Positions 33,483 to 42,834 of a stretch of DNA of 64,000 bases are shown in pieces. A model generated the notes under the pieces. That model did not search any database. It was not told where the DNA came from and saw only the letters and a list, made by a program, of their open reading frames with translations. Each line of letters begins with the position of its first letter. The stretch's first letter is position 1. Origin of the DNA: Parafrigoribacterium mesophilum (GTDB lineage Bacteria > Actinomycetota > Actinomycetes > Actinomycetales > Microbacteriaceae). The stretch spans positions 1,302,001 through 1,366,000 of the forward strand of contig NZ_JBDJAF010000001.1 of NCBI RefSeq assembly GCF_039652555.1, in the 5' to 3' direction. Both the position numbers and the translations under genes were made by a program.

Positions 33483-34617
33483 ACGAGAACCCTATCTCCA
33501 CCGAGGGTTGCAGACTGGCGATCCTGACCTGCGCGAACGACACGCGCATGATCGCCAAATAGGGGGCCATGAGGGACCGTGCGATGCGCTCGCTCTGGGC
33601 AAAATCGGCGGTGAACGTCACCCGGGCCAACGCTCCGTCGGCTTCGAGGCGGAACCGGATACTGTCCCGGTCGAAACCGGGATCTTCGCACAGTGCGGTG
33701 AGCAAGGCCCGAAGAACCGTGCGCTGTTCTCGCCTCATGTCCGAGGCCAGTCGTGCCTCATCCCACACCCGGCCGCCCTCCGCTCCGGGTCCGGCCACGC
33801 TGTCCACCAACGCCTCCAGCCAGCTGCGATCCGCTTCCGTCACCATGACCCGGCGGATAGCGGCGGCGATGTCCCGCGCGCGGTCACGATCATCGTCGGT
33901 GATCCTGTCTCGGGCCAGGATGTCGCTGAAATAGGGTAAGACGTCCCTGCCGAGGATGGTGACCCTGTCCTGCTGCACCGAACGGGTGATCCCTTCCCGG
34001 AATCGATTCACCATGGCCGCTCCAGCCTGTTTCGTCTGGCGGCGCCACTGCTCGAGCGAGTCCACACTGGTGTCCGCGTAGGCCACCGAGGCGAAGCACA
34101 GCGCCAGCATCGGAGTCATGGCCGTCAGCACATACGCGGCCGGCGGCGCGGCCGTAGCAAGACCTTCGGATTGGAGCAGCGTGAGGAATCCGAGGAACAG
34201 CGCCGAAATGCTCCCCCACGCGGCAAGCTCTTTCGCCGGCCGGTAGGGGCTGAGTGCGAGCACCAGCAGCCCGAACGACACCGGCCACCAGTCATCCCGA
34301 ACGAATCGATTCGTACCCCACCCGGCTGCGGCGGACGCAATGACGGCCACCCAGACCACGCAGTGCACCAGCACGTGGCTGCGCCTACGAAATGGAGCAC
34401 GGCGGGCGCTCGTGGCCACGATAACCAGTGCACACGCGACGCCGAGCACAAGAAGAGACAGCACGGACAGCGCGGGCCACGTGATCTCCTCCGCCGTGAG
34501 CACGGTCGCGCTGAGCGCGTATCCGAACGCCCCAATCGCCAGCAATATTGTCAGCGGCCACGCGCCGAGAGACGCCGACGGGTCTAGCTGTTGCCGGGTG
34601 CGCTCGTGTCGGATCAC
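33469..34617 (-). CDS. Membrane sensor protein, probable degenerate histidine-kinase homologue
   Basis: This 382-residue protein starts at GTG 34617, which overlaps the kinase stop as GTGA. Six hydrophobic helices occupy about residues 15-190 (for example VLSLLVLGVACALVIVATSA, HVLVHCVVWVAVIASAAAGW and PPAAYVLTAMTPMLALCFAS). A cytoplasmic helical part (EQWRRQTKQAGAAMVNRFRE and ILGRDVLPYFSDILARDRIT) and a beta-rich end (IRFRLEADGALARVTFTADF) follow. The layout parallels that of the adjacent kinase, but I see neither a phospho-accepting His nor N, G1 or G2 boxes. I infer a partner or signal input protein without catalysis; the function is unknown. Confidence 0.65.
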   Translation of the reverse strand: MIRHERTRQQLDPSASLGAWPLTILLAIGAFGYALSATVLTAEEITWPALSVLSLLVLGVACALVIVATSARRAPFRRRSHVLVHCVVWVAVIASAAAGWGTNRFVRDDWWPVSFGLLVLALSPYRPAKELAAWGSISALFLGFLTLLQSEGLATAAPPAAYVLTAMTPMLALCFASVAYADTSVDSLEQWRRQTKQAGAAMVNRFREGITRSVQQDRVTILGRDVLPYFSDILARDRITDDDRDRARDIAAAIRRVMVTEADRSWLEALVDSVAGPGAEGGRVWDEARLASDMRREQRTVLRALLTALCEDPGFDRDSIRFRLEADGALARVTFTADFAQSERIARSLMAPYLAIMRVSFAQVRIASLQPSVEIGFSYELH

Positions 34618-35837
34618 GACGCCTGCCCCGTTCCGCGAGCCGGCGACGCGTCCTGCAGCCGCGCGGCGGGTACGCGGATCACAATCGACGTGCCGCGTCC
34701 CAGGGTGGAAAAGATCTTGACCGAGCCACCAGCCTCCGTGATGCGGTGTTCGACTGATCCACGCAGGCCGAACCGATCTGGGGACACCGCGTCGGGATCG
34801 AACCCCCGACCGGTATCCACGACCATCACCGACAGGTCGGCACTCGAGGCGAACACCGCCACTTCGGCGTGAGTGGTCCCCGAGTGCTTGAGCACGTTGA
34901 CCAGGCACTGTTTGACCGCCAGACCCAACGCCCGCCCGTTGTCGCGACTGAGGCGACCCAGACACGAAGGGTCTCCCGTCACGTCCACCTCGAGGCCGAG
35001 CAGACGGCTTTCTTGAACCGCATCGAACACATCGCTGCGCCGCCAGTCCTCGCGATTGGTTCCGGCATCCGTCGACTGCTCACTCAGCCATTCCTCGCCA
35101 ACCAAGATTTCCAAGTCGCGCTCGATCTGCACCCTGAGTCCAGCCGGAAGGGCCGTCGTCGAATCGGCGATGGATGCCAGGTGGCTGAGAATCGTGTCGT
35201 GAATCAGCGTCGCAGCCTTCAGTTCGACCCGGTAGCGCAGCGCGGCGAGTTGTTCATCCCGCGCGGCACGGTGTAGCCGCGGTGGGGCGAGCTGCATCCC
35301 GCGGCGGCCCAGTGTGTTGAAGACGAGAACCGCCGCCGTGATCCCGAACACGACCACCGTCGTGGGCTCCAGCCAGAATCCGTACCCGGTTTGCACGCCG
35401 GCGATGCCCGTCGCCAACTCTCCCAGAAGCAGCCCGGCCAGAGCCCAGGCGAGACCGGAGACCAGCCCGACCCCCGGACCACCCACCATGACCATGGCGA
35501 TTTGCAGCAGGGCCATCGACAAGACGTCACCGTGGGAGATCGCGTCGACTTGAGAGAAGAAGGTGCTGGTGTACCAATAAGTGCTCGCTGCGCCGACCAC
35601 CAGGTAGCTCAGCGAAAAGAACGCACTGTTCGTGCGGCCACTGATGATCAGGATGGCGACCATCGGCAGCAGGGACAGCGTCGCGGGCCACAGGATCAGT
35701 GCCGGGTAGTCCGCCTGGAACACAACCACGGTGACGAACGCGACGCCAAGACAGGTGAACGCGATCGCGTGCGAGGCGCGTGCGAGAGAGCGACTGCTGG
35801 TCGACGCGATAAGGTGCGCCGGCAGGCCGATGGACAC
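34614..35837 (-). CDS. Sensor histidine kinase
   Basis: This 407-residue membrane kinase has about five or six N-terminal helices (IAFTCLGVAFVTVVVFQ, LSLLPMVAILIISG, SLSYLVVGAASTYWYTST and others). The dimerisation helix has ATLIHDTILSHLASIADSTT, whose His-Asp is the likely phosphorylation site, as in NarL-partner kinases. The HATPase domain has LAVKQCLVNVLKHSGTTHAE (N box), VMVVDTGRGFDPDAVSP (G1) and LGRGTSIVIRVP (G2). The GTG start at 35837 has GGAAGGA upstream. It is first of three overlapping genes, followed by the kinase-like membrane protein and the LuxR regulator. Confidence 0.87.
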   Translation of the reverse strand: MSIGLPAHLIASTSSRSLARASHAIAFTCLGVAFVTVVVFQADYPALILWPATLSLLPMVAILIISGRTNSAFFSLSYLVVGAASTYWYTSTFFSQVDAISHGDVLSMALLQIAMVMVGGPGVGLVSGLAWALAGLLLGELATGIAGVQTGYGFWLEPTTVVVFGITAAVLVFNTLGRRGMQLAPPRLHRAARDEQLAALRYRVELKAATLIHDTILSHLASIADSTTALPAGLRVQIERDLEILVGEEWLSEQSTDAGTNREDWRRSDVFDAVQESRLLGLEVDVTGDPSCLGRLSRDNGRALGLAVKQCLVNVLKHSGTTHAEVAVFASSADLSVMVVDTGRGFDPDAVSPDRFGLRGSVEHRITEAGGSVKIFSTLGRGTSIVIRVPAARLQDASPARGTGQAS

Positions 35838-35923
35838 GGTATTCCTTCCCGCCAGTGCCTGTGGAGGGCAAATCCGAGTATCTCACGCATATACGGCGAC
35901 GTTGTACCCCGCTTTCGTGGGAC

Positions 35924-35965
35924 CGGGGCACGGTGAGAAGGGATCCGAAAGAGCTTTGTGCCCCG
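35924..35965. terminator. Hairpin after mqo
   Basis: CGGGGCAC (35924-35931) and GTGCCCCG (35958-35965) form an 8-bp perfect stem just past the mqo stop, within the 133-bp gap before the histidine kinase gene. No T-run is evident. Confidence 0.4.
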
Positions 35966-35970
35966 AAACG

Positions 35971-37449
35971 CTAAACGATCGAAAGAGTTTTTTCGATAGC
36001 CTTGATCGTTTTCGCCGCCAATTGCGGCTTGGCGGCGAGCTTGGTCCCGTAGCTGGGCACCATCTTTTTGATTACGGGTGCCCACGCGTCGAGGCGGTCG
36101 GGGAAACACCGCTCGATGACGCCGAGCATGATCGGCACCGCCGTTGACGCACCGGGCGAAGCACCCAGCAGCCCCGCGATGCTGCCGTCCGCCGACGCCA
36201 CCACCTCGGTGCCGAACTGCAGCACGCCGCCGCGCTTGGCGTCCGGCTTGATCACCTGCACGCGCTGCCCTGCGGTGATCTGGTACCAATCCCGAGGGTC
36301 GGCATCCGGCACGAAGTCCTTCAGAGCGGCGAAGCGGCCGGCCCGAGTGGACAGCACCTGAGTGATCAGATACCACACCAGGTCGAGGTTGTCTTTGGCC
36401 ACCGCAAGCATCGGCACCAGATTGCGCCCGGTGACCGAGCCGGGGAGGTCGAACCAGGAGCCGGTCTTCAGGAACTTGAAGTTGAGGCCGGCATACGGGC
36501 CGAACATGAGGCTGGTCTTGCCGTCGACGACTCGCGCATCCAGGTGCGGCACCGACATGGGCGGTGAGCCGACCGCGGCCTTGCCGTACACCTTGGCGTG
36601 GTGGCGGCTGACCAGCTCCGGCTTGTCGGTGCGAAGGAATCGGCCACTGATCGGGAATCCACCGTAGCCCTTCGCTTCGTCGATCCCCGACTTCTGCAGA
36701 AGTTTGAGCGCCCCACCCCCGGCACCGACGAAGACGTATTTCGCGTAGGCGGTGAACGGCGTCGCGCCGACGCTGTGCCGCACCCGGATCCGCCAAAGGC
36801 CATCCTTCTGCTGCTTCAGCCCGGTGACGCGCTGTTCTAGGCCGAGCTTCACGCCGTTGGCGGTGAGGTAGTCGACCAGGCAATGCGTGAGCGAACCGAA
36901 GTCCACGTCGGTGCCCACGGTGATGCGGGTCGCAGCGAAGACCTGGCCTTTCTTGCGTCCGGGCAGCAGCAGCGGTGCCCAGGAACGGATGACCTCGGGG
37001 TCGTCGCTGAACTCCATGCCGCGGAACAGCGGGTGGTCTTTTAGCGCTTCGTAGCGCCGCCGAAGGAAGTTCACGTTGTCTTCGCCCCACACAAAGCTCA
37101 TGTGCGGCACCGGGTTGATGAAGGCCTTCGGATCGGGAATGGCTCCCTTGCTGACCAGGTACGACCAGAACTGGCGCGACACCTGGAACTGCTCGTTCAC
37201 CTTCACGGCCTTGGAGATGTCCATCGTGCCGTCTTCGGCATCCGCGGTGTAGTTCAGCTCCAGAAGCCCGGAGTGCCCGGTGCCGGAGTTGTTCCACGCG
37301 TTGGAACTCTCCAGGGCGACATCGCTGAGGGACTCGAAGATGCGGATGCTCCAGTCCGGTTCGAGTTGCTTGAGGAGAGCGCCGAGCGTGGCGCTCATGA
37401 TTCCGCCGCCAATCAGGGCAACGTCGAGGGGGGAAGACTGAGAACTCAC
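35971..37449 (-). CDS. mqo: Malate:quinone oxidoreductase
   Basis: This membrane-associated FAD enzyme oxidises malate to oxaloacetate and passes electrons to quinone. It has 492 residues, the usual length. The N-terminal FAD site is DVALIGGGIMSATLGALLKQ with FESLSDVALESSNAWNNSGT. Family signatures HSGLLELNYTADAEDG, VFVGAGGGALKLLQKSGI, HLDARVVDGKTSLMFGPYAG and GLLGASPGASTAVPIML are present. The GTG start is at 37449. It is separate from lysC-asd upstream. Confidence 0.95.
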   Translation of the reverse strand: MSSQSSPLDVALIGGGIMSATLGALLKQLEPDWSIRIFESLSDVALESSNAWNNSGTGHSGLLELNYTADAEDGTMDISKAVKVNEQFQVSRQFWSYLVSKGAIPDPKAFINPVPHMSFVWGEDNVNFLRRRYEALKDHPLFRGMEFSDDPEVIRSWAPLLLPGRKKGQVFAATRITVGTDVDFGSLTHCLVDYLTANGVKLGLEQRVTGLKQQKDGLWRIRVRHSVGATPFTAYAKYVFVGAGGGALKLLQKSGIDEAKGYGGFPISGRFLRTDKPELVSRHHAKVYGKAAVGSPPMSVPHLDARVVDGKTSLMFGPYAGLNFKFLKTGSWFDLPGSVTGRNLVPMLAVAKDNLDLVWYLITQVLSTRAGRFAALKDFVPDADPRDWYQITAGQRVQVIKPDAKRGGVLQFGTEVVASADGSIAGLLGASPGASTAVPIMLGVIERCFPDRLDAWAPVIKKMVPSYGTKLAAKPQLAAKTIKAIEKTLSIV

Positions 37450-37518
37450 CGTCTCAGTTTAGTGGGAGCTAACGGCTGGCTCCGGCCTCGGGCGGATGCC
37501 ACGGCGGCGTACGAAACG

Positions 37519-38598
37519 CTAGCGAGAGGCGGACACCAGCCCGGCTGCGACCAGTTCGGCGATTTGCACGGCGTTGAGGGCAGCGCCCTTGCGCAAGTTG
37601 TCATTGCTGATGAACAGCGCCAGCCCGCGGTCGTTCGGCACCCCTTCGTCCTGTCGGATGCGACCGACGTAGCTTGGGTCAGTTCCCGCGGCCTCGAGCG
37701 GTGTCGGCACCTCGGACAGTTGCACGCCGGGGGCATCCGCGAGCAGTTCTCTGGCCCGCGCAGCGGTGAGCGGCGCGGCGAACTCGGCGTTGATCGACAG
37801 GGAATGGCCGGTGAACACCGGCACCCGCACGCAGGTTCCGCTTACTAGCAGCTCTGGCAAGGAGAGGATCTTACGACTCTCGTTGCGCAGCTTCTTCTCC
37901 TCATCGGTCTCGCCCAGCCCATCGTCGACCACCGTGCCGGCCATCGGCACCACGTCGAACGCGATCGTGCGCGGAAACTTCGACGCTGCGGGGAAGTCGA
38001 CGGACGCGCCGTCGTGCAGAAGACCGATCGTGTTCTGTTCGACCGCGGCCCTCGCCTGGGCCAGCAATTCTTGTCCGCCGGCCAGTCCGGCACCGGACAC
38101 CGCCTGGTAGGTACTGACGATCAGGCGTTCCAGTCCTGCCTCGTCGTGGAGCACCTTCAGCACCGGCATCGCTGCCATGGTCGTGCAGTTCGGGTTCGCG
38201 ATGATGCCCTTGTGTGCCTGTCCGATGGCATCCGGGTTGACCTCGCTGACGACGAGCGGAACCTCCGGGTCCATGCGGAACGCGGACGAGTTGTCGATGA
38301 CGAGCACTCCGGCGGCCGCAAAGCGCGGCGCCTGGACGCGTGAGGTGCTCGCCCCGGCGGAGAAGATCGCGATGTCGAGCCCACTCGGATCGGCGGTGGC
38401 GGCGTCTTCCACCACGATCTGTTCGCCCCGGAAAGGCAGGGTTGTGCCCGCTGACCGGGCCGAGGCGAAGAAGCGGATCTGGCCGAGCGGGAACTCACGC
38501 TCTACCAGCAAGCGCCGGACCACGGCGCCGACCTGCCCGGTGGCGCCGACCACGCCGATGTTCACCGCGGCTCGTCCCGAGCCTGTCGATGCGCTCAT
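37519..38598 (-). CDS. asd: Aspartate-semialdehyde dehydrogenase
   Basis: This enzyme reduces aspartyl phosphate to aspartate semialdehyde for Lys, Met, Thr and diaminopimelate synthesis. It has 359 residues. The NADP site is NIGVVGATGQVGAVVRRLLV, and the active-site Cys is in IIANPNCTTMAAMPVLKVL. The substrate-binding region includes TCVRVPVFTGHSLSINAEF (with the conserved His). ATG 38598 overlaps the lysC stop by 4 bp. Confidence 0.96.
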   Translation of the reverse strand: MSASTGSGRAAVNIGVVGATGQVGAVVRRLLVEREFPLGQIRFFASARSAGTTLPFRGEQIVVEDAATADPSGLDIAIFSAGASTSRVQAPRFAAAGVLVIDNSSAFRMDPEVPLVVSEVNPDAIGQAHKGIIANPNCTTMAAMPVLKVLHDEAGLERLIVSTYQAVSGAGLAGGQELLAQARAAVEQNTIGLLHDGASVDFPAASKFPRTIAFDVVPMAGTVVDDGLGETDEEKKLRNESRKILSLPELLVSGTCVRVPVFTGHSLSINAEFAAPLTAARARELLADAPGVQLSEVPTPLEAAGTDPSYVGRIRQDEGVPNDRGLALFISNDNLRKGAALNAVQIAELVAAGLVSASR

Positions 38599-39860
38599 CG
38601 TCCGGTCCCCGCGTACACGACGGCGTCGTCTTCGCCATCGAGCCCGAAGGCGTGGTGTACTGCCCGCACGGCGTCGTTGACGGTGTCGGCCCTGGTCACG
38701 ACGGAGATCCGGATCTCACTGGTAGAGATCATCTCGATGTTGATACCGGCCTCGTACAGTGCGGTGAACAGCTTCGCCGACACACCGGAGTTGGTGCGCA
38801 TCCCGGCGCCGACCACGGCGAGCTTGCCGATCTGATCGTCGTATTGCAGGGCGTCGAAGCCGATGTCGTCTTTGCGTGCGGTCAACGCCTGCAACACCTT
38901 CGCGCCGTCCGACATCGGGAGCGTGAAGGAAATGTCGGTGAGGCCCGTCTCGGCACCCGACACATTTTGCACGATCATGTCGATATTCGATTCGGTCGCC
39001 GCGACGATGGTGAAGATCTGACCGGCTTTGCCCGGCACGTCTGGCACGCCGACGACGGTGATCTTCGCCTCGCCCATGTCCACGGCGAGGCCGGTGATGA
39101 TTGCCTCTTCCACGTTGTCTCCCTCGTTTCGATTGACCACCAGCGTGCCCTCATTGTTGTTGAAGGAGGAGCGCACATGGATGGTCACACCCTGGCGACG
39201 CGCATATTCCACTGCGCGAATATATAAGACCTTGGCTCCGGCTGCCGCAAGTTCCAGCATCTCTTCGGTCGAAATGCTGTCGATTTTTCGTGCGCTGTGC
39301 ACGACCCGCGGGTCAGCGGTGAACACGCCGTCGACATCCGTGAAGATCTCGCAGACGGAGGCGCCGAGAGCAGCGGCCAGAGCGACGGCCGTGGTGTCCG
39401 ATCCGCCGCGTCCGAGGGTGGTGATGTCGCCAGTGCCCCGATTGAATCCCTGGAATCCTGCGACGATCGCGATTGCACCGGCATCCAGGGCCTGTCGCAC
39501 CCGCGCCGGGTTCACATCCACGATCCTGGCGCTGCCGTGGCGGGCATCCGTGATCATGCCGGCTTGGCTGCCGGTGTAAGACCGGGCCTCGTGCCCCATC
39601 GCCTTGATGGCCATCGCCAGCAGCGCCATCGAGATCCGCTCGCCGGCGGTGAGCAGCATGTCGAGTTCGCGGCCGGCGGGTAGCGGTGCCACCTCCTTGG
39701 CGAGGTCGACCAGCTCATCGGTGGTGTCACCCATCGCGGACACCACGACGACCACCTCATTGCCCGCCTTGCGGGTCTCGACAATGCGTTTGGCAACGCG
39801 CTTGATGCTTTCCGCATCGGCGACGGACGAGCCACCGTACTTCTGTACGATCAACGGCAC
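38595..39860 (-). CDS. lysC: Aspartate kinase
   Basis: This enzyme phosphorylates aspartate, the first step of the Asp-family pathway. It has 421 residues. The kinase domain starts IVQKYGGSSVADAESIKRVA and has GFQGFNRGTGDITTLGRGGS and ICEIFTDVDGVFTADPRVV-type motifs. Two C-terminal ACT domains (about residues 265-410: MGEAKITVVGVPDVPGKAGQ and KLAVVGAGMRTNSGVSAKLF) suggest feedback inhibition. The GTG start is at 39860. In Corynebacterium the gene also yields a short beta subunit from an internal start; I did not identify a strong internal site here. Confidence 0.96.
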   Translation of the reverse strand: MPLIVQKYGGSSVADAESIKRVAKRIVETRKAGNEVVVVVSAMGDTTDELVDLAKEVAPLPAGRELDMLLTAGERISMALLAMAIKAMGHEARSYTGSQAGMITDARHGSARIVDVNPARVRQALDAGAIAIVAGFQGFNRGTGDITTLGRGGSDTTAVALAAALGASVCEIFTDVDGVFTADPRVVHSARKIDSISTEEMLELAAAGAKVLYIRAVEYARRQGVTIHVRSSFNNNEGTLVVNRNEGDNVEEAIITGLAVDMGEAKITVVGVPDVPGKAGQIFTIVAATESNIDMIVQNVSGAETGLTDISFTLPMSDGAKVLQALTARKDDIGFDALQYDDQIGKLAVVGAGMRTNSGVSAKLFTALYEAGINIEMISTSEIRISVVTRADTVNDAVRAVHHAFGLDGEDDAVVYAGTGR

Positions 39861-39948
39861 GAAGAATCTCCCAAGAAAAGGCCCAGCTGGGGAAGCTTCG
39901 ATTCTACCGGCTCGGTGCGGCCTGCCTTGCCGTGTGACGAACGAGCGA

Positions 39949-40548
39949 TCAGCCCTCGACCAGCCGGCGGCCTTCGAAGGCGCGGCCCAGGGTGACCTCG
40001 TCGGCGTACTCCAGGTCGCCGCCGACCGGCAGACCGGAGGCGAGCCGGGTCACCCGCAGTTCCATGTGTTGCAGCAACCGGGAGAGGTAGGTGGCGGTCG
40101 CTTCCCCCTCGAGGTTCGGGTCGGTGGCGATGATGACCTCCGTGACAGTGCCGTCGGCGAGGCGCTGCAGCAGCTGGCGGATGCGCAGGTTGTCCGGTCC
40201 GATGCCGTCGATCGGCGAGATGGCGCCGCCCAGCACGTGGTACAGCCCGCGGAACTCTCGCGTGCGTTCAATGGCGACAACATCCTTCGCCTCTTCGACG
40301 ACGCAGATGGTGGCCGGTGAGCGGCGCGGGTCCCGGCAAATGCCGCAGGTGGCCTCTTCGGTCACATTGCCGCAGATGTCACAGAAGCGGACCTTGTCGC
40401 GCACCTCCATGAGGATTTCAGCCAAGTGGGTGACGTCGAACGACTCGGTTTGCAGGATGTGAAATGCGATTCGTTGAGCGGACTTCGGCCCGATTCCGGG
40501 AAGACGGCCCAGTTCGTCGATCAGCTCTTGGACGATACCCTCGTACAC
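39949..40548 (-). CDS. recR: Recombination protein RecR
   Basis: This is the gap-repair protein of the RecFOR pathway. It has 199 residues. The helix-hairpin-helix region is LGRLPGIGPKSAQRIAFHIL, the zinc finger CDICGNVTEEATCGIC, and the TOPRIM part TICVVEEAKDVVAIERT and VIIATDPNLEGEATATYLSR. The GTG start at 40548 lies 2 bp after the dnaX stop, the conserved dnaX-recR arrangement. Confidence 0.97.
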   Translation of the reverse strand: MYEGIVQELIDELGRLPGIGPKSAQRIAFHILQTESFDVTHLAEILMEVRDKVRFCDICGNVTEEATCGICRDPRRSPATICVVEEAKDVVAIERTREFRGLYHVLGGAISPIDGIGPDNLRIRQLLQRLADGTVTEVIIATDPNLEGEATATYLSRLLQHMELRVTRLASGLPVGGDLEYADEVTLGRAFEGRRLVEG

Positions 40549-40550
40549 GG

Positions 40551-42578
40551 TCAGAATTCCTTCGGCGTGACGAGCGGTTCAATGGTCTGCTCTTCGATGA
40601 AACTGGCGCCGAGAATCTCCCGAACGACCGATTCGCCATACCGTTGCCGAGGTTGCAGGCCCGTGGACGCTGCCGCCTTCTCGACCTTCGCGGCGACGGT
40701 CGCGGCTGGGGCCGTCGGGGACACCTTCGGGTCGGACTTCACCGGTGCCGCCTTGGCGGGCTTCGGTCGCGCAGCGACGCTGGGAGTACCGCCGGGCGCG
40801 GAGCCATCGGGTGCGGAGCTATCGGGCGCGGAGCTATCGGGTGCGGAATTGTCGAACTCCGGCACCGGGGCGGTGTACCACGAGGTGCCGTCCGCTTCGG
40901 GGGGCGCTGGTTCGATGTCGGGCTCGGTGGGCTCCGGCGGTTGCCCGCTGTCCTCTGGGCGCGTGTTAACCGGGCGCCCACTCGCAGGCGAACCGACCGG
41001 TTTCGGGTCAACCTTCGCCAGGAGTGCCGGCCGGATGCCCAGAACCTGGAAGGTGGCGTCCTTCAGATAATCGCCGATCCCCTGCCCTGGGGCCGACCGC
41101 TCCTTGAGCCCGTCGACGTCCTTTTGGCTGGGGAACGTCAAGACCAGCACGTTGTTGTCGCGCAGTTCGCGAGGTCTCGCCGTGGCCAGGACCATCCAGG
41201 CCGTGCGCTTGGCTTCCTCGACGACCTTGAGGACCTGGGGCCAGGCATCCTTCACCTGTTGCAGGGTGATGGGGCCGGCGGGTACCGGCGGTTCGGCAGC
41301 GGGCACCACGGCGGGCACGTCGGTGGGGACCGCGACGGGCACCGTGGTGGAGCCGGAGGAGGGTGCTGCGACGGAGGGCGCCCTGGGCGCTGGCACCGAC
41401 GGGGTGCCGGCATCCGCGACCCCGATGCGACGCTCCAGTCGCTCGAGCCGGACTAGCGTGCCGCGCTCGGTGTCGTCGCTTGAGGGAAGCAGCACGCGCG
41501 CGATGAGCAGCTCGAGGTGCAGACGCGGCGAGGTGGCACCGGTCATCTCGGTGAGCGCGGCATTGACGACATCCGCCGCCCGGCTCAGTTCCGCGACGCC
41601 GAACAGTGCCGCTTCGCTGGCCATCCGGTCCAATTCGTCCTGTTGGATGCCCCGTAACACCGCGGCTGCGCCGCCTCCGGTGGCGGCGACGATGATCAGG
41701 TCGCGGAGGCGTTCGAGCAGGTCTTCAACGAACCGACGCGGGTCTTGGCCGGTTTGGATCACACGGTCCACGGCGGCAAACGCTGCGGCAGCATCCGCCG
41801 ACCCGATTGCCTCCACGACCTCGCCGAGCAATGCCGCATGCGTATAGCCGAGTAGGGCGACGGCGCGCTCGTACTGCACCGTTGACCCTTCGGACCCCGC
41901 GATGAGCTGGTCGAGCAGGGACAGGGTGTCGCGGACGGAACCGCCGCCGGCGCGCACCACGAGCGGGAGTACGCCGGGTTCGACGTCGATTTTCTCACTC
42001 TGCGAGATCTGATCCAGGTACTCGAGCATCTGCGCGGGCGGCACCAGCCGGAATGGGTAGTGGTGCGTGCGCGAGCGGATGGTGCCGATGACCTTCTCGG
42101 GCTCGGTGGTGGCGAAGATGAACTTGACGTGCTCCGGCGGTTCTTCCACGATCTTCAGCAGCGCGTTGAAGCCCTGCGGCGTCACCATGTGTGCTTCGTC
42201 GAGGATGAAGATCTTGTAACGGTCCCTGGCCGGTGCGAACACGGCGCGTTCACGCAGGTCTCTGGCGTCGTCCACACCGTTATGGCTGGCGGCGTCGATC
42301 TCCACGACGTCCAGCGATCCGCCGCCGTCACGGGACAGTTCGACACAGGAGTCGCACACGCCACAGGGGGTGTCAGTGGGTCCCTGGGCGCAGTTGAGGC
42401 AGCGCGCGAGGATGCGTGCGGAGGTGGTCTTGCCGCAGCCGCGAGGCCCGCTGAACAGGTAGGCGTGATTCACCCGGTTGGTGCGCAGCGCCGTCATCAG
42501 CGGCTCGGTCACCTGGGACTGGCCGATGAGTTCGGCGAAGGTCTCGGGCCGGTAGCGGCGATACAGGGCGGTAACCAC
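40551..42578 (-). CDS. dnaX: DNA polymerase III subunit gamma/tau
   Basis: This is the ATP-driven core of the clamp loader. It has 675 residues. The AAA+ domain (about residues 1-370) has Walker A FSGPRGCGKTTSARILARCL, the zinc Cys set CLNC/CGVCDSC, DEAH-type IFILDEAHMVTPQGF and the sensor motif EPPEHVKFIFATTEPEKVIG. The C-terminal tau-like part is low complexity (Pro/Ala/Ser with repeated APDSSAPDS) and ends in a charged segment. It is upstream of recR. No frameshift signal was identified. Confidence 0.95.
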   Translation of the reverse strand: MVTALYRRYRPETFAELIGQSQVTEPLMTALRTNRVNHAYLFSGPRGCGKTTSARILARCLNCAQGPTDTPCGVCDSCVELSRDGGGSLDVVEIDAASHNGVDDARDLRERAVFAPARDRYKIFILDEAHMVTPQGFNALLKIVEEPPEHVKFIFATTEPEKVIGTIRSRTHHYPFRLVPPAQMLEYLDQISQSEKIDVEPGVLPLVVRAGGGSVRDTLSLLDQLIAGSEGSTVQYERAVALLGYTHAALLGEVVEAIGSADAAAAFAAVDRVIQTGQDPRRFVEDLLERLRDLIIVAATGGGAAAVLRGIQQDELDRMASEAALFGVAELSRAADVVNAALTEMTGATSPRLHLELLIARVLLPSSDDTERGTLVRLERLERRIGVADAGTPSVPAPRAPSVAAPSSGSTTVPVAVPTDVPAVVPAAEPPVPAGPITLQQVKDAWPQVLKVVEEAKRTAWMVLATARPRELRDNNVLVLTFPSQKDVDGLKERSAPGQGIGDYLKDATFQVLGIRPALLAKVDPKPVGSPASGRPVNTRPEDSGQPPEPTEPDIEPAPPEADGTSWYTAPVPEFDNSAPDSSAPDSSAPDGSAPGGTPSVAARPKPAKAAPVKSDPKVSPTAPAATVAAKVEKAAASTGLQPRQRYGESVVREILGASFIEEQTIEPLVTPKEF

Positions 42579-42655
42579 GACCCAATGTTACTTGGCGCAC
42601 CCGACAGCCGGAGCCGCGCGCTCTGGGCCGCGCTTGCCACCGACCAACGCGTACT

Positions 42656-42730
42656 CAACCGAGGGGGAAAAGCGACACCCCGGGTTTCGGCGCCGCGACA
42701 CGCCGGCCGGCTGCAGCATCCCCTCGGTTG
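42656..42730. repeat. 75-bp palindromic repeat (family A, copy 1)
   Basis: The ends CAACCGAGGGG and CCCCTCGGTTG are perfect inverted repeats, and the interior contains GCCGCGACACGCCGGCCGG. It is in the 256-bp divergent gap between dnaX and the AbiEi/DUF559 gene. Related copies lie at 43714-43788 and 58566-58640. The rest of the gap shows no other feature. Confidence 0.85.
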
Positions 42731-42834
42731 TGTAGCGCGCCCTCCGCTCCTCCCCCAGAGCCCGAGCCAACCGGCTTTGCACAGACCGAGCCGACGGGCG
42801 GCGGAATGCGGCTTGCGGCGACGACACTGCAGGG

